Source of the DNA: JASGTU01 sp963821815
GTDB taxonomy: Bacteria; Chloroflexota; Anaerolineae; Caldilineales; Caldilineaceae
Assembly: GCA_963821815.1 (NCBI GenBank)
Contig: CAWGFG010000006.1
Location: 2,418,001 to 2,482,000 of the forward strand
Reading direction: 5' to 3'
DNA length: 64,000 nt
Under the pieces are notes generated by a model. That model searched no databases. It saw nothing but the letters and a program-made list of their open reading frames with translations, and had not been told where the DNA came from. Made by a program: the position numbers and the translations under genes. Position 1 is the first letter of the stretch. The number at the start of each line of letters is the position of its first letter. Of the stretch, positions 46,090-54,394 are shown in pieces.

Positions 46090-48855
46090 ATGCTAAAACA
46101 TTACAGCGGATTCTTCAGCCCTCCGGTCTTCAGTGACAAGGAAAAGACGCGTACAGCCCGCTGGCTGAATCTCGTTCTGTGGCTGTTTATCGTTACGCTC
46201 ATACTACTCACAGTTCCACTCCCGTTTAGTAGTATGGAGCCTGGAGCAAAGCTGCTCTTCCTCTTTATCCAGCCCTTGGCAGGAGTAATGTGCGTCGGCG
46301 CCTTGGTACTTTTGCAGAAAGGGTATCTGAGACCTGTCTCCTATTTCTTCCTGATATTGGTATATTTCTCAACGATTTATTCGCATGTGTTCGTCTTTCA
46401 AACCATTCACGATCCTAGCGTCATCGGCTATTTTGTACTCGTTCCGCTGGCGGGTCTACTTTTCGGTCAGCGCACCATGATGCTGTCGGTGTTTGTATCG
46501 GCTGCGACACTGATCGCGGTTTACAACCTTGAGCGTTCCGGCATCCTAGTACCTCGTATGGGCACAGTTGCGACGCTGGATGATCTAATCTTTATCCTAC
46601 TTGGGCTTGCTCTGAACACGTCCTTAATGATAGCCATTTTGGCGAATTCACAAGAGAGCGCGAACAGGGCAAGGCGCTCGGCAGTTGCGTTGGCGGAATC
46701 CAATCGAAAGCTGAAGTCAAATCAGCGACTGCTACGCCAGGCAAGAAGCCAACTTGAGATCCGCGTCGAACGTCGTACAAAGGAATTGGCTAAGACCAAT
46801 CAAGAGTTGGAGACTCAGGTTGCCAAGCGAAAACGCAGTGAATCTCGCTTCCGCAGCCTGGCAGAGAACTCGCCTGACTTCATCTACATTTGGAACGCCA
46901 AGGACAACGCATGGGCGTATAGCAATCGTCCGTCGTTCTTGGAGCACCCCGTTAGCTCCCTTACAGGACCAAACAACTTGGCCGCCTACATTCATCCCAA
47001 CGACCGGCCCCGCATTTGCGCCCACTGGGATAATTTAGCCGCGGCTGTGGAGTATGAACGCACGCAGGAATACCGTCTATGTGATGCTGCAGGTCAGTGG
47101 GAGTGGATTCAGAGCCGGGAAGCTGTCCTCAGCGTTGACAGCGAGGGGATGCCGAGTCAGGTTCTCTTTACGCTCACGGTCATCACCGAACGCAAGCGCT
47201 ATGAACACAATCTGCGTATTGCCAAGGAACAAGCTGAAGCCGCAACCAAAGCCAAGAGCGAATTCCTGGCTAATATGAGCCACGAGATTCGTACGCCTAT
47301 GAATGGCGTAGTCGGCATGACCAGTCTCTTGCTCAACACGGATCTAGAGCCTGAGCAGCGTGTCTTTGCCGAGACTATTCGGCAGAGTAGCGATGCCCTG
47401 CTCACAATCCTGAACGACATCCTGGATCTATCCAAAGCTGAGTTTGGCAAGCTAGACCTGGAAAGCATCCCCATCAATCTGCGGACTACCATCGAAGATA
47501 CACTCGACTTACTGATCCCCAAAGCATCCGAGAAGCGGCTGGAGATACTCTATTTCATAGATGAGAGTGTACCGGTAGGCATCTATGGCGACGCGACTCG
47601 CCTACGACAAATTATCTTGAACCTACTGGCCAACGCCATCAAGTTCACCAGTGAAGGCGAAGTCTACCTGCGGGTGCAGGCTCAAAGCTTGCCGCAAGAA
47701 GAAGTTCAGCTGCTCTTCTCAATTAGCGATACCGGTATCGGCATTTCCGCCAGCGAGCTAGAGCGTCTCTTCCAGCCGTTCAGTCAGGTCGATACGACGA
47801 GCACGCGCAAATACGGCGGTACGGGACTCGGCCTTGCGATTAGCAAACGCCTCAGTGAGCTCATGGGCGGCGAGATCTGGGTCGAGAGCGAAAAGGGTGT
47901 CGGCTCAACCTTCCACTTTACCATCGTAGCTAAGCAGGCCAACGATGTGCTTATCGTCAATCCGCAGGATGAGAATGTACTGCGTGATGCAAGTGTCCTC
48001 CTAATTGATGACAATACAACGGCGCGCTCGATCCTCAGAACGCATCTTGAAGGCTGGGGAATACGGGTACATACGGCAGGTTCAATGGACCAGGCACTGG
48101 ACATTATCCGATCGATAGGACGCGAGATCGACGTTGCATTGCTGGATTCGGAACTGACCTATCTTGGCGACAAAAACCCACTCGCAAGTCTGCAATCAGC
48201 CGTCTTCGAAAAGCCCATTCTGTTGATGGGACCATTTGGCCAAACGACATTGCAGATGCGTGAAACGAACCGGCAGATTCTGGGCGTGCTGTACAAACCG
48301 GTCAAGCCTCATTTGCTCAAGCTTGAACTCCTGAAGTTGTGCGGGAGCATGCACGAACCGGACGAACTGAAAAAATCTGCCGCTGTAGCTGAACGTGGAC
48401 CCGCGCATGCGAACTCAGGAATGCGAGCCGATCAGATACGCGTACTGCTTGCCGAGGATAATCTTGTGAATCAGAAAGTTGCGCTCCGTATGCTGGAGCG
48501 GTTGGGCTACAACGCTGATGTGGCGTCCAACGGAGTCAAAGCGTTGGATGCGGTACAGAAACAGGCGTACGACGTAATACTGATGGATATACAGATGCCC
48601 GAGATGGATGGCCTGGAAGCAACACGCCAGATACGGGCCGATGCAACGCTTGATAAGCAGCCGTACATAATCGCCATGACAGCCGCGGCTATGCAGCTTG
48701 ACCGTGAGAAATGTCTGGAAGCCGGCATGAATGATTTTGTTGCCAAGCCGACCCGGCTTGAGGAGTTGTCGGCTGCATTTGAGCGTATCCCCGCAGAAAA
48801 TCTAGTCGAGTCGTTCCGTGAACTAGAACCAGTGGAGGTTCGTCGATGGCATTAA
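46090..48855 (+). CDS. Hybrid sensor histidine kinase with two receiver domains
   Basis: 921 residues. About five to six N-terminal helices (residues 25-190) form a membrane sensor. A coiled coil (IRVERRTKELAKTNQELE) and a PAS-type domain at about 250-370 follow. The HisKA domain has phospho-His398 in NMSHEIRTPMNG. The HATPase has ANAIKFTSEGEV, SDTGIGIS and KYGGTGLGLAIS. Two receiver domains follow. The first has Asp686 in VALLDSEL but a degenerate surround (no Thr/Lys motif in usual form, although YKPVKP keeps a Lys). The second is complete, with Asp833 in VILMDIQMPEMDG and AKPTRLEEL. It has no DNA-binding output, so it must act through a partner or phosphotransfer. Confidence 0.92.
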   Translation: MLKHYSGFFSPPVFSDKEKTRTARWLNLVLWLFIVTLILLTVPLPFSSMEPGAKLLFLFIQPLAGVMCVGALVLLQKGYLRPVSYFFLILVYFSTIYSHVFVFQTIHDPSVIGYFVLVPLAGLLFGQRTMMLSVFVSAATLIAVYNLERSGILVPRMGTVATLDDLIFILLGLALNTSLMIAILANSQESANRARRSAVALAESNRKLKSNQRLLRQARSQLEIRVERRTKELAKTNQELETQVAKRKRSESRFRSLAENSPDFIYIWNAKDNAWAYSNRPSFLEHPVSSLTGPNNLAAYIHPNDRPRICAHWDNLAAAVEYERTQEYRLCDAAGQWEWIQSREAVLSVDSEGMPSQVLFTLTVITERKRYEHNLRIAKEQAEAATKAKSEFLANMSHEIRTPMNGVVGMTSLLLNTDLEPEQRVFAETIRQSSDALLTILNDILDLSKAEFGKLDLESIPINLRTTIEDTLDLLIPKASEKRLEILYFIDESVPVGIYGDATRLRQIILNLLANAIKFTSEGEVYLRVQAQSLPQEEVQLLFSISDTGIGISASELERLFQPFSQVDTTSTRKYGGTGLGLAISKRLSELMGGEIWVESEKGVGSTFHFTIVAKQANDVLIVNPQDENVLRDASVLLIDDNTTARSILRTHLEGWGIRVHTAGSMDQALDIIRSIGREIDVALLDSELTYLGDKNPLASLQSAVFEKPILLMGPFGQTTLQMRETNRQILGVLYKPVKPHLLKLELLKLCGSMHEPDELKKSAAVAERGPAHANSGMRADQIRVLLAEDNLVNQKVALRMLERLGYNADVASNGVKALDAVQKQAYDVILMDIQMPEMDGLEATRQIRADATLDKQPYIIAMTAAAMQLDREKCLEAGMNDFVAKPTRLEELSAAFERIPAENLVESFRELEPVEVRRWH

Positions 48856-48899
48856 ACCTCTGTGCAAGAGGCATGCGCCGAACACTTGGCTGATAAACG

Positions 48900-48934
48900 A
48901 ACGGGACGCCGATCCGAATTGTCGGCGTCCCGTT
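48900..48934. terminator. Bidirectional terminator
   Basis: A perfect 13-bp stem AACGGGACGCCGA/TCGGCGTCCCGTT with a 9-base loop, placed between the convergent hybrid kinase and HAD genes. The stem ends in TT on each strand. Confidence 0.7.
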
Positions 48935-48973
48935 ATGTATTCACGATAGAAATGAGTCTACAACGGAGTGGCT

Positions 48974-49654
48974 CTATCTACCTTGCCGTTTCTTCACGAT
49001 CTCCCCAACAGCGCTGAGGTCGCATACGATGTACTCGCCAAGTGAATGCGTATCGTACGAGCGGTCGACTAGATATGCCGTCATGCCCGCGTCACGCGCC
49101 CCTTTCACGCATGGCGCCTCATCATCGAAGAAAAGACATTCGCAAGGTTCCACGCCAAGTGCTTGCGCGGCGATCTCATACGCTCTGCGGTCGGGCTTGG
49201 ATGCCCCTATGACTGTAGCCGCACACGCAACGTCCACCAACGGGCGCAGGCCGGTCGCTTCGAGCGACGGCCCAAGGCTTGCCAATGCGAAGTTCGATAG
49301 CACGCCGACCTTGCATTCCATATTGCGCACGGAAACCAGCGCTGGTATCACCTCTGAATAGGCGACCATGTGGTCCGCATATTTGTATTGATGCAGCCGA
49401 TGGCGCATCTTATCATCCAGTGCGAACTCATCCGCCAACATATCCCAATAGTGACGAAAGTATTCGTTTTCCTCGTCAATACTCGAAGGATATCCAAGTT
49501 TTTGCCCGAGAGTTTCCCACCTCACCCACATCTCTTCCAACGAAATAGGCAGCAGCTCTCGGAAATGGAGAGCTGCCGCCATCATGTCATAATCCGTTAG
49601 CACGCCGTCACGATCGAAGATAACGGCGCTAATCGGCGATTTCCCGTTGATCAA
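48974..49654 (-). CDS. HAD-family hydrolase
   Basis: A 226-residue HAD phosphatase with a small helical cap: motif I D14-R-D16-G-V in VIFDRDGVLTD, motif II LSNFALASLG, motif III SKPDRRAYE, motif IV FFDDEAPCVKGA. Asp14 forms the phospho-intermediate. The fold is that of phosphoglycolate-phosphatase-like enzymes; the substrate is unknown. Its ATG overlaps the stop of the upstream prenyltransferase-like gene by four bases (49651-49654), so the two are coupled. Confidence 0.88.
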   Translation of the reverse strand: MINGKSPISAVIFDRDGVLTDYDMMAAALHFRELLPISLEEMWVRWETLGQKLGYPSSIDEENEYFRHYWDMLADEFALDDKMRHRLHQYKYADHMVAYSEVIPALVSVRNMECKVGVLSNFALASLGPSLEATGLRPLVDVACAATVIGASKPDRRAYEIAAQALGVEPCECLFFDDEAPCVKGARDAGMTAYLVDRSYDTHSLGEYIVCDLSAVGEIVKKRQGR

Positions 49655-50538
49655 ACTGGCTCCATCTGCATGACGTGCGGTGCAGGCGTCGGTGTGGGAT
49701 ACCAGAAAGGACCCAGGCGCATTCCCATGCCCAGCACCGGCGGTTCTTCCCAGGCATCCGCATATTGCACAACCTTCTCGGCGCGTCCGCTCTTATCGTC
49801 TACGGTCTGGCGTCGCACATAGGCATAGTCATACAGGATCGCCCGCAACGTACGTTCATCCAGGTCATAGCCCAGGTGTTGCCGCCAATAACATTCCAGC
49901 TTGCCGATGAGCAGAGGCGGTACAACCGATTCCACCACCTGCGGCTTGCCTGAGCCGATGTAGAGCGTTGCTTGGGGAATGTATTCGCCATAGATCAACT
50001 GGATCAATTCACGCCGTGATGTGACGCCGTGCTCCTGCGCAGTGCGCAGCATCAGCTCCCAGTGAGCTTCTACTCGAGACACGACAGAGAACCAGACCGT
50101 TGGTTCACCGTTGGCAGCGGTCGCTTCGCGCAAGTACTCAGCCAAGTCTACTAGCTCAGGCCAGCTTTCAGTGCCGATCAATCGTACGCGCCATCCACGT
50201 TCGGCGAATACCTTAAGAATCTCTTCATCGGCGAAAGCCCAGCGCGTCCATTCCATTAGCTTGTCGCTATAGCCAGGCGTATTCTCATTCTCATGGCTGT
50301 GCACAAGCAGCGGTGATAAGATGTGCCGCACGCCGTGATTGAAAACCAGGTCCAGCGTCTTCATGGCGGACATCCGTGTTAGGCGTACATAGTCGTCGCT
50401 GTTTGGCGACACATCCGCCAGCACTGCTCGCCTTCGAGTACCGCCGGCTCCCAGAATCACAGTCTCCGGCGCTACCAGGCGAACTTCTTCTATGGGTGCT
50501 GCCAAGAATTCTTCTAGGAATGGCTGAGTCATCATCAA
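49651..50538 (-). CDS. Protein resembling the cis-prenyltransferase fold
   Basis: 295 residues, soluble. The order of segments resembles UppS-type cis-prenyltransferases. VILGAGGTRRRAVL is near the start (UppS: DGNxRWA). A helix-strand MSAMKTLDLVFNHGVRHILSP (UppS: GIKYLTLYAF) follows. Then come RVRLIGTESWPEL (RIRVIGD), EPTVWFSVVSRVEAHWELML (LNIAFNYGGRAEI) and ATLYIGSGKPQVVESVVPPL (DLLIRTGGExRLSNFL). The key Asp of the UppS motif is absent (AGGT instead of DGN). Proteins of this fold in other bacteria process prenyl diphosphates to terpenes or alcohols. The coupled HAD gene could supply a phosphatase. The family assignment is an inference. Confidence 0.6.
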   Translation of the reverse strand: MMMTQPFLEEFLAAPIEEVRLVAPETVILGAGGTRRRAVLADVSPNSDDYVRLTRMSAMKTLDLVFNHGVRHILSPLLVHSHENENTPGYSDKLMEWTRWAFADEEILKVFAERGWRVRLIGTESWPELVDLAEYLREATAANGEPTVWFSVVSRVEAHWELMLRTAQEHGVTSRRELIQLIYGEYIPQATLYIGSGKPQVVESVVPPLLIGKLECYWRQHLGYDLDERTLRAILYDYAYVRRQTVDDKSGRAEKVVQYADAWEEPPVLGMGMRLGPFWYPTPTPAPHVMQMEPV

Positions 50539-50588
50539 GGTCCTTCTTTCCCTTGTCCTGCGGTGGACGAAGGTGCATATAACTAGAA

Positions 50589-52181
50589 CTAATTCGAAAT
50601 ACTAGGTATGAACAGCTTCTCTCCAGTGCCACTCATGGATGCGGAATTAGGCACGACGATTTGGTTGAACTGGGTGCTTCCGAGGCCAGATGCGCTAACC
50701 GCACTCATAGGAGGAAAACATTCGCGTTGATTTCTGCCGGAGACAGAAAAGGTCGATAGGTAGTCTTGTTGCATACGATAACTGTAGAGGTCGGATGGAA
50801 TTGAGGCATTCGGTGAAATGTTTGCCTGCAAACTGGCCATCTCGAAGTAGATTTGAGCGATTAATCCGGCAGCCTCATAGGGATCGATGAGGTCGTCGTA
50901 TAGTGTCTCATCGATGATTTCGCTAATCTCGTCATCGCTGACTTTCATGGTGAGCGCTTCAGGATAGGGACTGAAGAAGCCGATAACAGATTCGCCACGA
51001 ACTAGTCCAGGCTCCTTATTGCCTCGCTCCACAGGAATTTGCAGTAAAATATCCTCTTCGGGACCGCCATACGCTCCTGGATTCAAGGCGTACATCAGCG
51101 CTGAAGGATCCGGCACCGGCACCGGCAGCCATTCGATAATGTTGGCCTCGCCTGTGGAATAGTCTGCGCTTTGGATGCCAGTGAACCAACAGAGGGCGGA
51201 GCCGACAGTATCTGCCAACCCGGCCCACTTATCAGACGGACTATAGGGATAGCTGCGCAGCATTGTATCCACGTCGTCAACGGACAGCGTGAATGAATCG
51301 AAGAGCTCACGGGGAATGACTGTTATGTCGAGTCCAGAGTTGAAGACTTTGTCCGCGGCTTCCGGGTCTTGCCAGAAATTGTACTCTGCCGACGGAGTCA
51401 TATTGCCCGTACCGCGGGCGCCGCCAAGAATCACATAGCGGAACTGGGCCATCTGATTAGGGCATTTGTCCAGCGCAGTTGCGATATTGGTAAGCGGCCC
51501 TAGCGCTACCACCGTTACCGGTCCGTGTTTTTCCACAACATGGTCACAGTAGAGATCATTGGCTGCGGGAGCTTTGCTATCAATTCTTGGCAAATAACCG
51601 TCGACCCAGGGTGTATATGGGTCTAGCTTTGCGTAGTTGCGCACGAATCCTAACCCGTCTACCCCGTGCAACAGTTTGCCGGTGCTGCTCAAATCTCGCT
51701 TTAGCGGTCCCTCTGCGCCTCGGTAGACAGGAGGCCAGTAGCGAAACTTAATCGGCGTTTGCGCAAGAAGCAGTAGAACGTTTTCAGTGGCGTCATCCAC
51801 CGACGCGTTGCCGGCAACGGTCGATATGCCGATGATCTCACTTGGTCGCGTGCCCGCCTGACGGAACAGCCACGCTAATGCGGTGGCATCATCGACGCCA
51901 GTGTCCGTGTCCACGATGACGTTCGGCATAGTCCAGAACCAACCCGAAGCCGAAATCTCATCACCGTCTGCACCGGATTGCAGAGGTGTGATGGCTGGGA
52001 ACCGGAAAGAGCCTAAGCCCTCTACCGCTTCTTCATTTTGATCTGACTGCGCGCTCATTGTCGGAGCAATCGCCATAATCAGTATGAGTGCAAAGATAAG
52101 TGCTCGTCCTAGCAACTGACTCCGACTGTGCGTACCTCTGTGCATACGCCCTAGCAGTATGCGTGTAAATTTCGACTGCAT
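50589..52181 (-). CDS. Secreted inosine-uridine-type nucleoside hydrolase
   Basis: 530 residues. A signal peptide (LLGRALIFALILIMAIAPTMSA) is followed by a nucleoside hydrolase domain starting at about 85: IVDTDTGVDDATAL has the calcium-binding Asp91, Asp93, Asp97 and Asp98. HGVDGLG and VVALGPLTNIATAL are further family blocks. The enzyme splits ribonucleosides into ribose and base. A C-terminal extension of about 150 residues follows. It ends EKLFIPSISN, a pattern like the aromatic-Leu-Pro C-terminal tails seen on many exported proteins of Chloroflexota. It is exported, so it would scavenge nucleosides outside the cell. Confidence 0.88.
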   Translation of the reverse strand: MQSKFTRILLGRMHRGTHSRSQLLGRALIFALILIMAIAPTMSAQSDQNEEAVEGLGSFRFPAITPLQSGADGDEISASGWFWTMPNVIVDTDTGVDDATALAWLFRQAGTRPSEIIGISTVAGNASVDDATENVLLLLAQTPIKFRYWPPVYRGAEGPLKRDLSSTGKLLHGVDGLGFVRNYAKLDPYTPWVDGYLPRIDSKAPAANDLYCDHVVEKHGPVTVVALGPLTNIATALDKCPNQMAQFRYVILGGARGTGNMTPSAEYNFWQDPEAADKVFNSGLDITVIPRELFDSFTLSVDDVDTMLRSYPYSPSDKWAGLADTVGSALCWFTGIQSADYSTGEANIIEWLPVPVPDPSALMYALNPGAYGGPEEDILLQIPVERGNKEPGLVRGESVIGFFSPYPEALTMKVSDDEISEIIDETLYDDLIDPYEAAGLIAQIYFEMASLQANISPNASIPSDLYSYRMQQDYLSTFSVSGRNQRECFPPMSAVSASGLGSTQFNQIVVPNSASMSGTGEKLFIPSISN

Positions 52182-52601
52182 GATTCATCTCCCTTGACTT
52201 CAATTGTGTGTGCTGTGGTAATGACCGTTCATGTGGTGACCGAATGATTGCTCACGGTCCAGGTTTGGAGTTACTTGCCTCTCGTACGCGAAATCTTACA
52301 CGCCTCTAGCCAACATGGCATGAGACAATTGGATGGGTGGAAATGCTACAGATTGTCGACAAATTGATGGGTTTTGTCAGTCTAGTGTAGGAAGGAGTGA
52401 AGATTGATCGCACAGACTGGTGCACCGTTGTTCGGTACGGTGATGAAACGGACTTTTCAGCCGGCGATCAATCATCTATATATGCTGTGTTAACAGCAAT
52501 GAAACGCCTGACAATATTGACGTCCACTAACTATGGAATTGGGCAAGCAAACGTACATGGGGTTGGTCCGCTCGCCTAAAGATGCATTCTGGGGAACCGA
52601 T
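52182..52601. other. Intergenic region
   Basis: 420 bases ahead of the nucleoside hydrolase gene and after the leader-like gene. A 60-codon plus-strand frame at 52397 has AGGAG directly against its GTG, which is too close for a ribosome site. Otherwise I see nothing. Confidence 0.4.
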
Positions 52602-53018
52602 CTAGTGGCGAATGGTTACATGTGCGTTTACAGAGACCAGAGCCGGTTTCAGATGATAGCGCTTAACCGGCTCTGACGGCGATACAGAGGATACGCCATT
52701 GTCGTCAGCTTGACCGAACCACAGCCGTTCGATCAGTTGCGTGGCAAATTCTGCCAGCGATTCCGCACGAATCTTCATAATCTGTGCCAATTCATCCGCC
52801 GGAATCTCGAATGATTCACCGTTGTAGCCGCGTGTTACCGCAGAAACCGGATCACGAAGCAGTAGGCGTCTGAAGGAATTGCTGACCACTGCGGCGCTGA
52901 GCATGCGATTGAGCTCCGGGCTCAGTGTTGGCTTCTCTTCCTGTGGTTCTAGTTGCCAGTTAACGCTGGCGCTGCCCCGATCGTCATCGGAGATTACATA
53001 TTGATGAAACGTGTTCAC
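52602..53018 (-). CDS. Small protein resembling Os1348/NHLP-type leader domain
   Basis: 138 residues without signal or membrane helix. The middle (about residues 34-100) resembles the leader domain of Os1348-type natural-product precursors: MLSAAVVSNSFRRLLLRDP, a short turn, IPADELAQIMKIRAESLAEFA, then a helix TQLIERL. Leader domains of this kind have the pattern A-x2-D-x2-F-x3-LL-x-(N/D)-P-x2-A and E-x3-(L/I)-x2-I. The C-terminal part (about 35 residues) lacks Cys and does not look like a clear core peptide. It may be a stand-alone domain relative rather than a precursor. It lies 128 bases after the DUF5317 gene in the same direction. Confidence 0.55.
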   Translation of the reverse strand: MNTFHQYVISDDDRGSASVNWQLEPQEEKPTLSPELNRMLSAAVVSNSFRRLLLRDPVSAVTRGYNGESFEIPADELAQIMKIRAESLAEFATQLIERLWFGQADDNGVSSVSPSEPVKRYHLKPALVSVNAHVTIRH

Positions 53019-53146
53019 ATCCCGATCCTATCTGTCAATGATATGGCGCAAGTTTGCTGGTGAAAGCTCCTGTACTGGCGCCGATACTGTCTGAATGCAT
53101 ATCGACTAGTACAAACTGCGCCTCCGCTTGTTACAAATTCTCTCTC

Positions 53147-53728
53147 TCAATCTTCTGTGTGGCCGACGGAGCTACCGCCGCATTGCCACAAGAGCCAGAT
53201 CACGCCGATTGCCATGACAACATCGCCAATGCTATAGGCTACTGGTATCGGGCTCCAGTCTGGCAAGATAAACCGATCTGCTAACAGTTCCAACCTCGTC
53301 TCAGCGACCGGCAGAACGATGTCTTTAGTGTAGCCTAGTTGATGCCCCTTCTCTACGGCATTCAGTTGATCCGTAGGGTACAATTGGCTTATTGTTTCCG
53401 GACTTATCGGCATCAAGCCGCCGTTCAGACCGATAGCCGCCAAGTTCAGCAGCAAACCCAATCCCATTACATAGAACGCCGTCACCGCTCGATTCTGCCA
53501 AGTAAAAATGAGCAACAGTAGGAGCGAACCGACCAACACCACGGACGCAACAGTTTGGCTGTACCTCCCCTCCAGCGGAGAGAAGTAGAACACCAAAAAC
53601 TGTGGTATAAAAGCAGCGATGGCCCAACCGATTCCGCGTATTGCTGGGGCAGTAAAGGCATTCCCCCTCAGTAACGCTCTGGCTAGACCTGCTGCTGCGC
53701 CGACCGCTACGGCAAGTAACAGTATCAC
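53147..53728 (-). CDS. DUF5317-family membrane protein
   Basis: 193 residues with about five hydrophobic helices. Landmarks of this family are the helical pair ending LLLNLAAIGLNGG, the motif GGLMPISPETI, the segment LGYTKDIVLPVAETRLELLADRF and the final helix with YSIGDVVMAIG. The function is unknown. The start is GTG at 53728. It forms a same-strand group with the small peptide, the leader-like protein and, further upstream, the BTAD regulator. Confidence 0.75.
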   Translation of the reverse strand: MILLLAVAVGAAAGLARALLRGNAFTAPAIRGIGWAIAAFIPQFLVFYFSPLEGRYSQTVASVVLVGSLLLLLIFTWQNRAVTAFYVMGLGLLLNLAAIGLNGGLMPISPETISQLYPTDQLNAVEKGHQLGYTKDIVLPVAETRLELLADRFILPDWSPIPVAYSIGDVVMAIGVIWLLWQCGGSSVGHTED

Positions 53729-53941
53729 GACGCCGGCTCAAATTTTCTACTAAATGTACAACTATGTGTACAACGAAATCGTCAGTCAGTGTGCCGCTGC
53801 TATCCGGCTTCCACCGGCATACAGCCACATTCCCATTTCAGTGCACCATGATATTCAAATGCACTCGGCCTGCTAGCTATCGCTGCATTCTACGATCTTG
53901 CTTTACTTCTTAGTCACTGGTGCAAGACGTAAAGCGATTAA

Positions 53942-54058
53942 TTAGTGGCTTCCAGCTCGCGGAGCGCCAGCGCTTAGAACGAATAGAGACAGGGTGCCAA
54001 GGGCGACCAGAACACGGAATACGCGGGGATTGTGTCGGATATTGTTGATGGCTTTCAT
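53942..54058 (-). CDS. 38-residue hydrophobic peptide
   Basis: A short frame of 38 codons (ATG 54058, TAA 53942-53944) preceded by a strong ribosome site GAAGGAGAT at seven bases. The peptide starts with MKAINNIRHNPRVFR, has a hydrophobic stretch VLVALGTLSLFVLSAGA and ends PRAGSH. It looks like a small single-helix membrane or secreted peptide. No family is known to me. An overlapping longer frame (to 54176) lacks a ribosome site. It has its own transcript, since a terminator lies between it and the BTAD gene. Confidence 0.6.
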   Translation of the reverse strand: MKAINNIRHNPRVFRVLVALGTLSLFVLSAGAPRAGSH

Positions 54059-54394
54059 GATGATCTCCTTCGCGATAACCTGTCGGTATCGCTATATTGG
54101 GCGCATATGCTCCCGTTGATTCGGGTGAATAGTCCTCACCACGTAGGAATTGTCGTGTGTCGAATGATTCCAACACGCTGTTGATGGTTTAAGAATGCCA
54201 TGTGTTTGGCATCAATGAGGGCATCAAAACAGGCTCATTTGTCGCCATTTCAGATGAAAACTAGAAATCCGATCCAAATTGGACCGGATTTCGTAACAAT
54301 TTCAGTTGTCGTTGTCGAAAACTATCAATATTGAAGAGCCAGCCAACCGTATCCGGGAGATTTCGGTCTATGCCCGGCTCCAAACACGGCGCTG
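54059..54394. other. Intergenic region between BTAD gene and peptide
   Basis: 336 bases holding the terminator at 54264-54292, a 6-bp hairpin ATGCCA/TGGCAT near 54195-54212 and, presumably, the promoter of the peptide gene, which I cannot place. Confidence 0.45.
54264..54292 (-). terminator. Rho-independent terminator of the BTAD regulator gene
   Basis: A stem GAAATCCG-x-TCCA/TGGA-x-CGGATTTC with a three-base loop and one mismatch pair. On the minus strand it is followed by TAGTTTTC. It lies about 100 bases after the stop at 54395. Confidence 0.65.

Noticed and set aside
53910..54176. 88-codon frame overlapping the 38-residue peptide
   Set aside because: No ribosome site, no domain. The short frame inside it has a strong ribosome site and ends cleanly.
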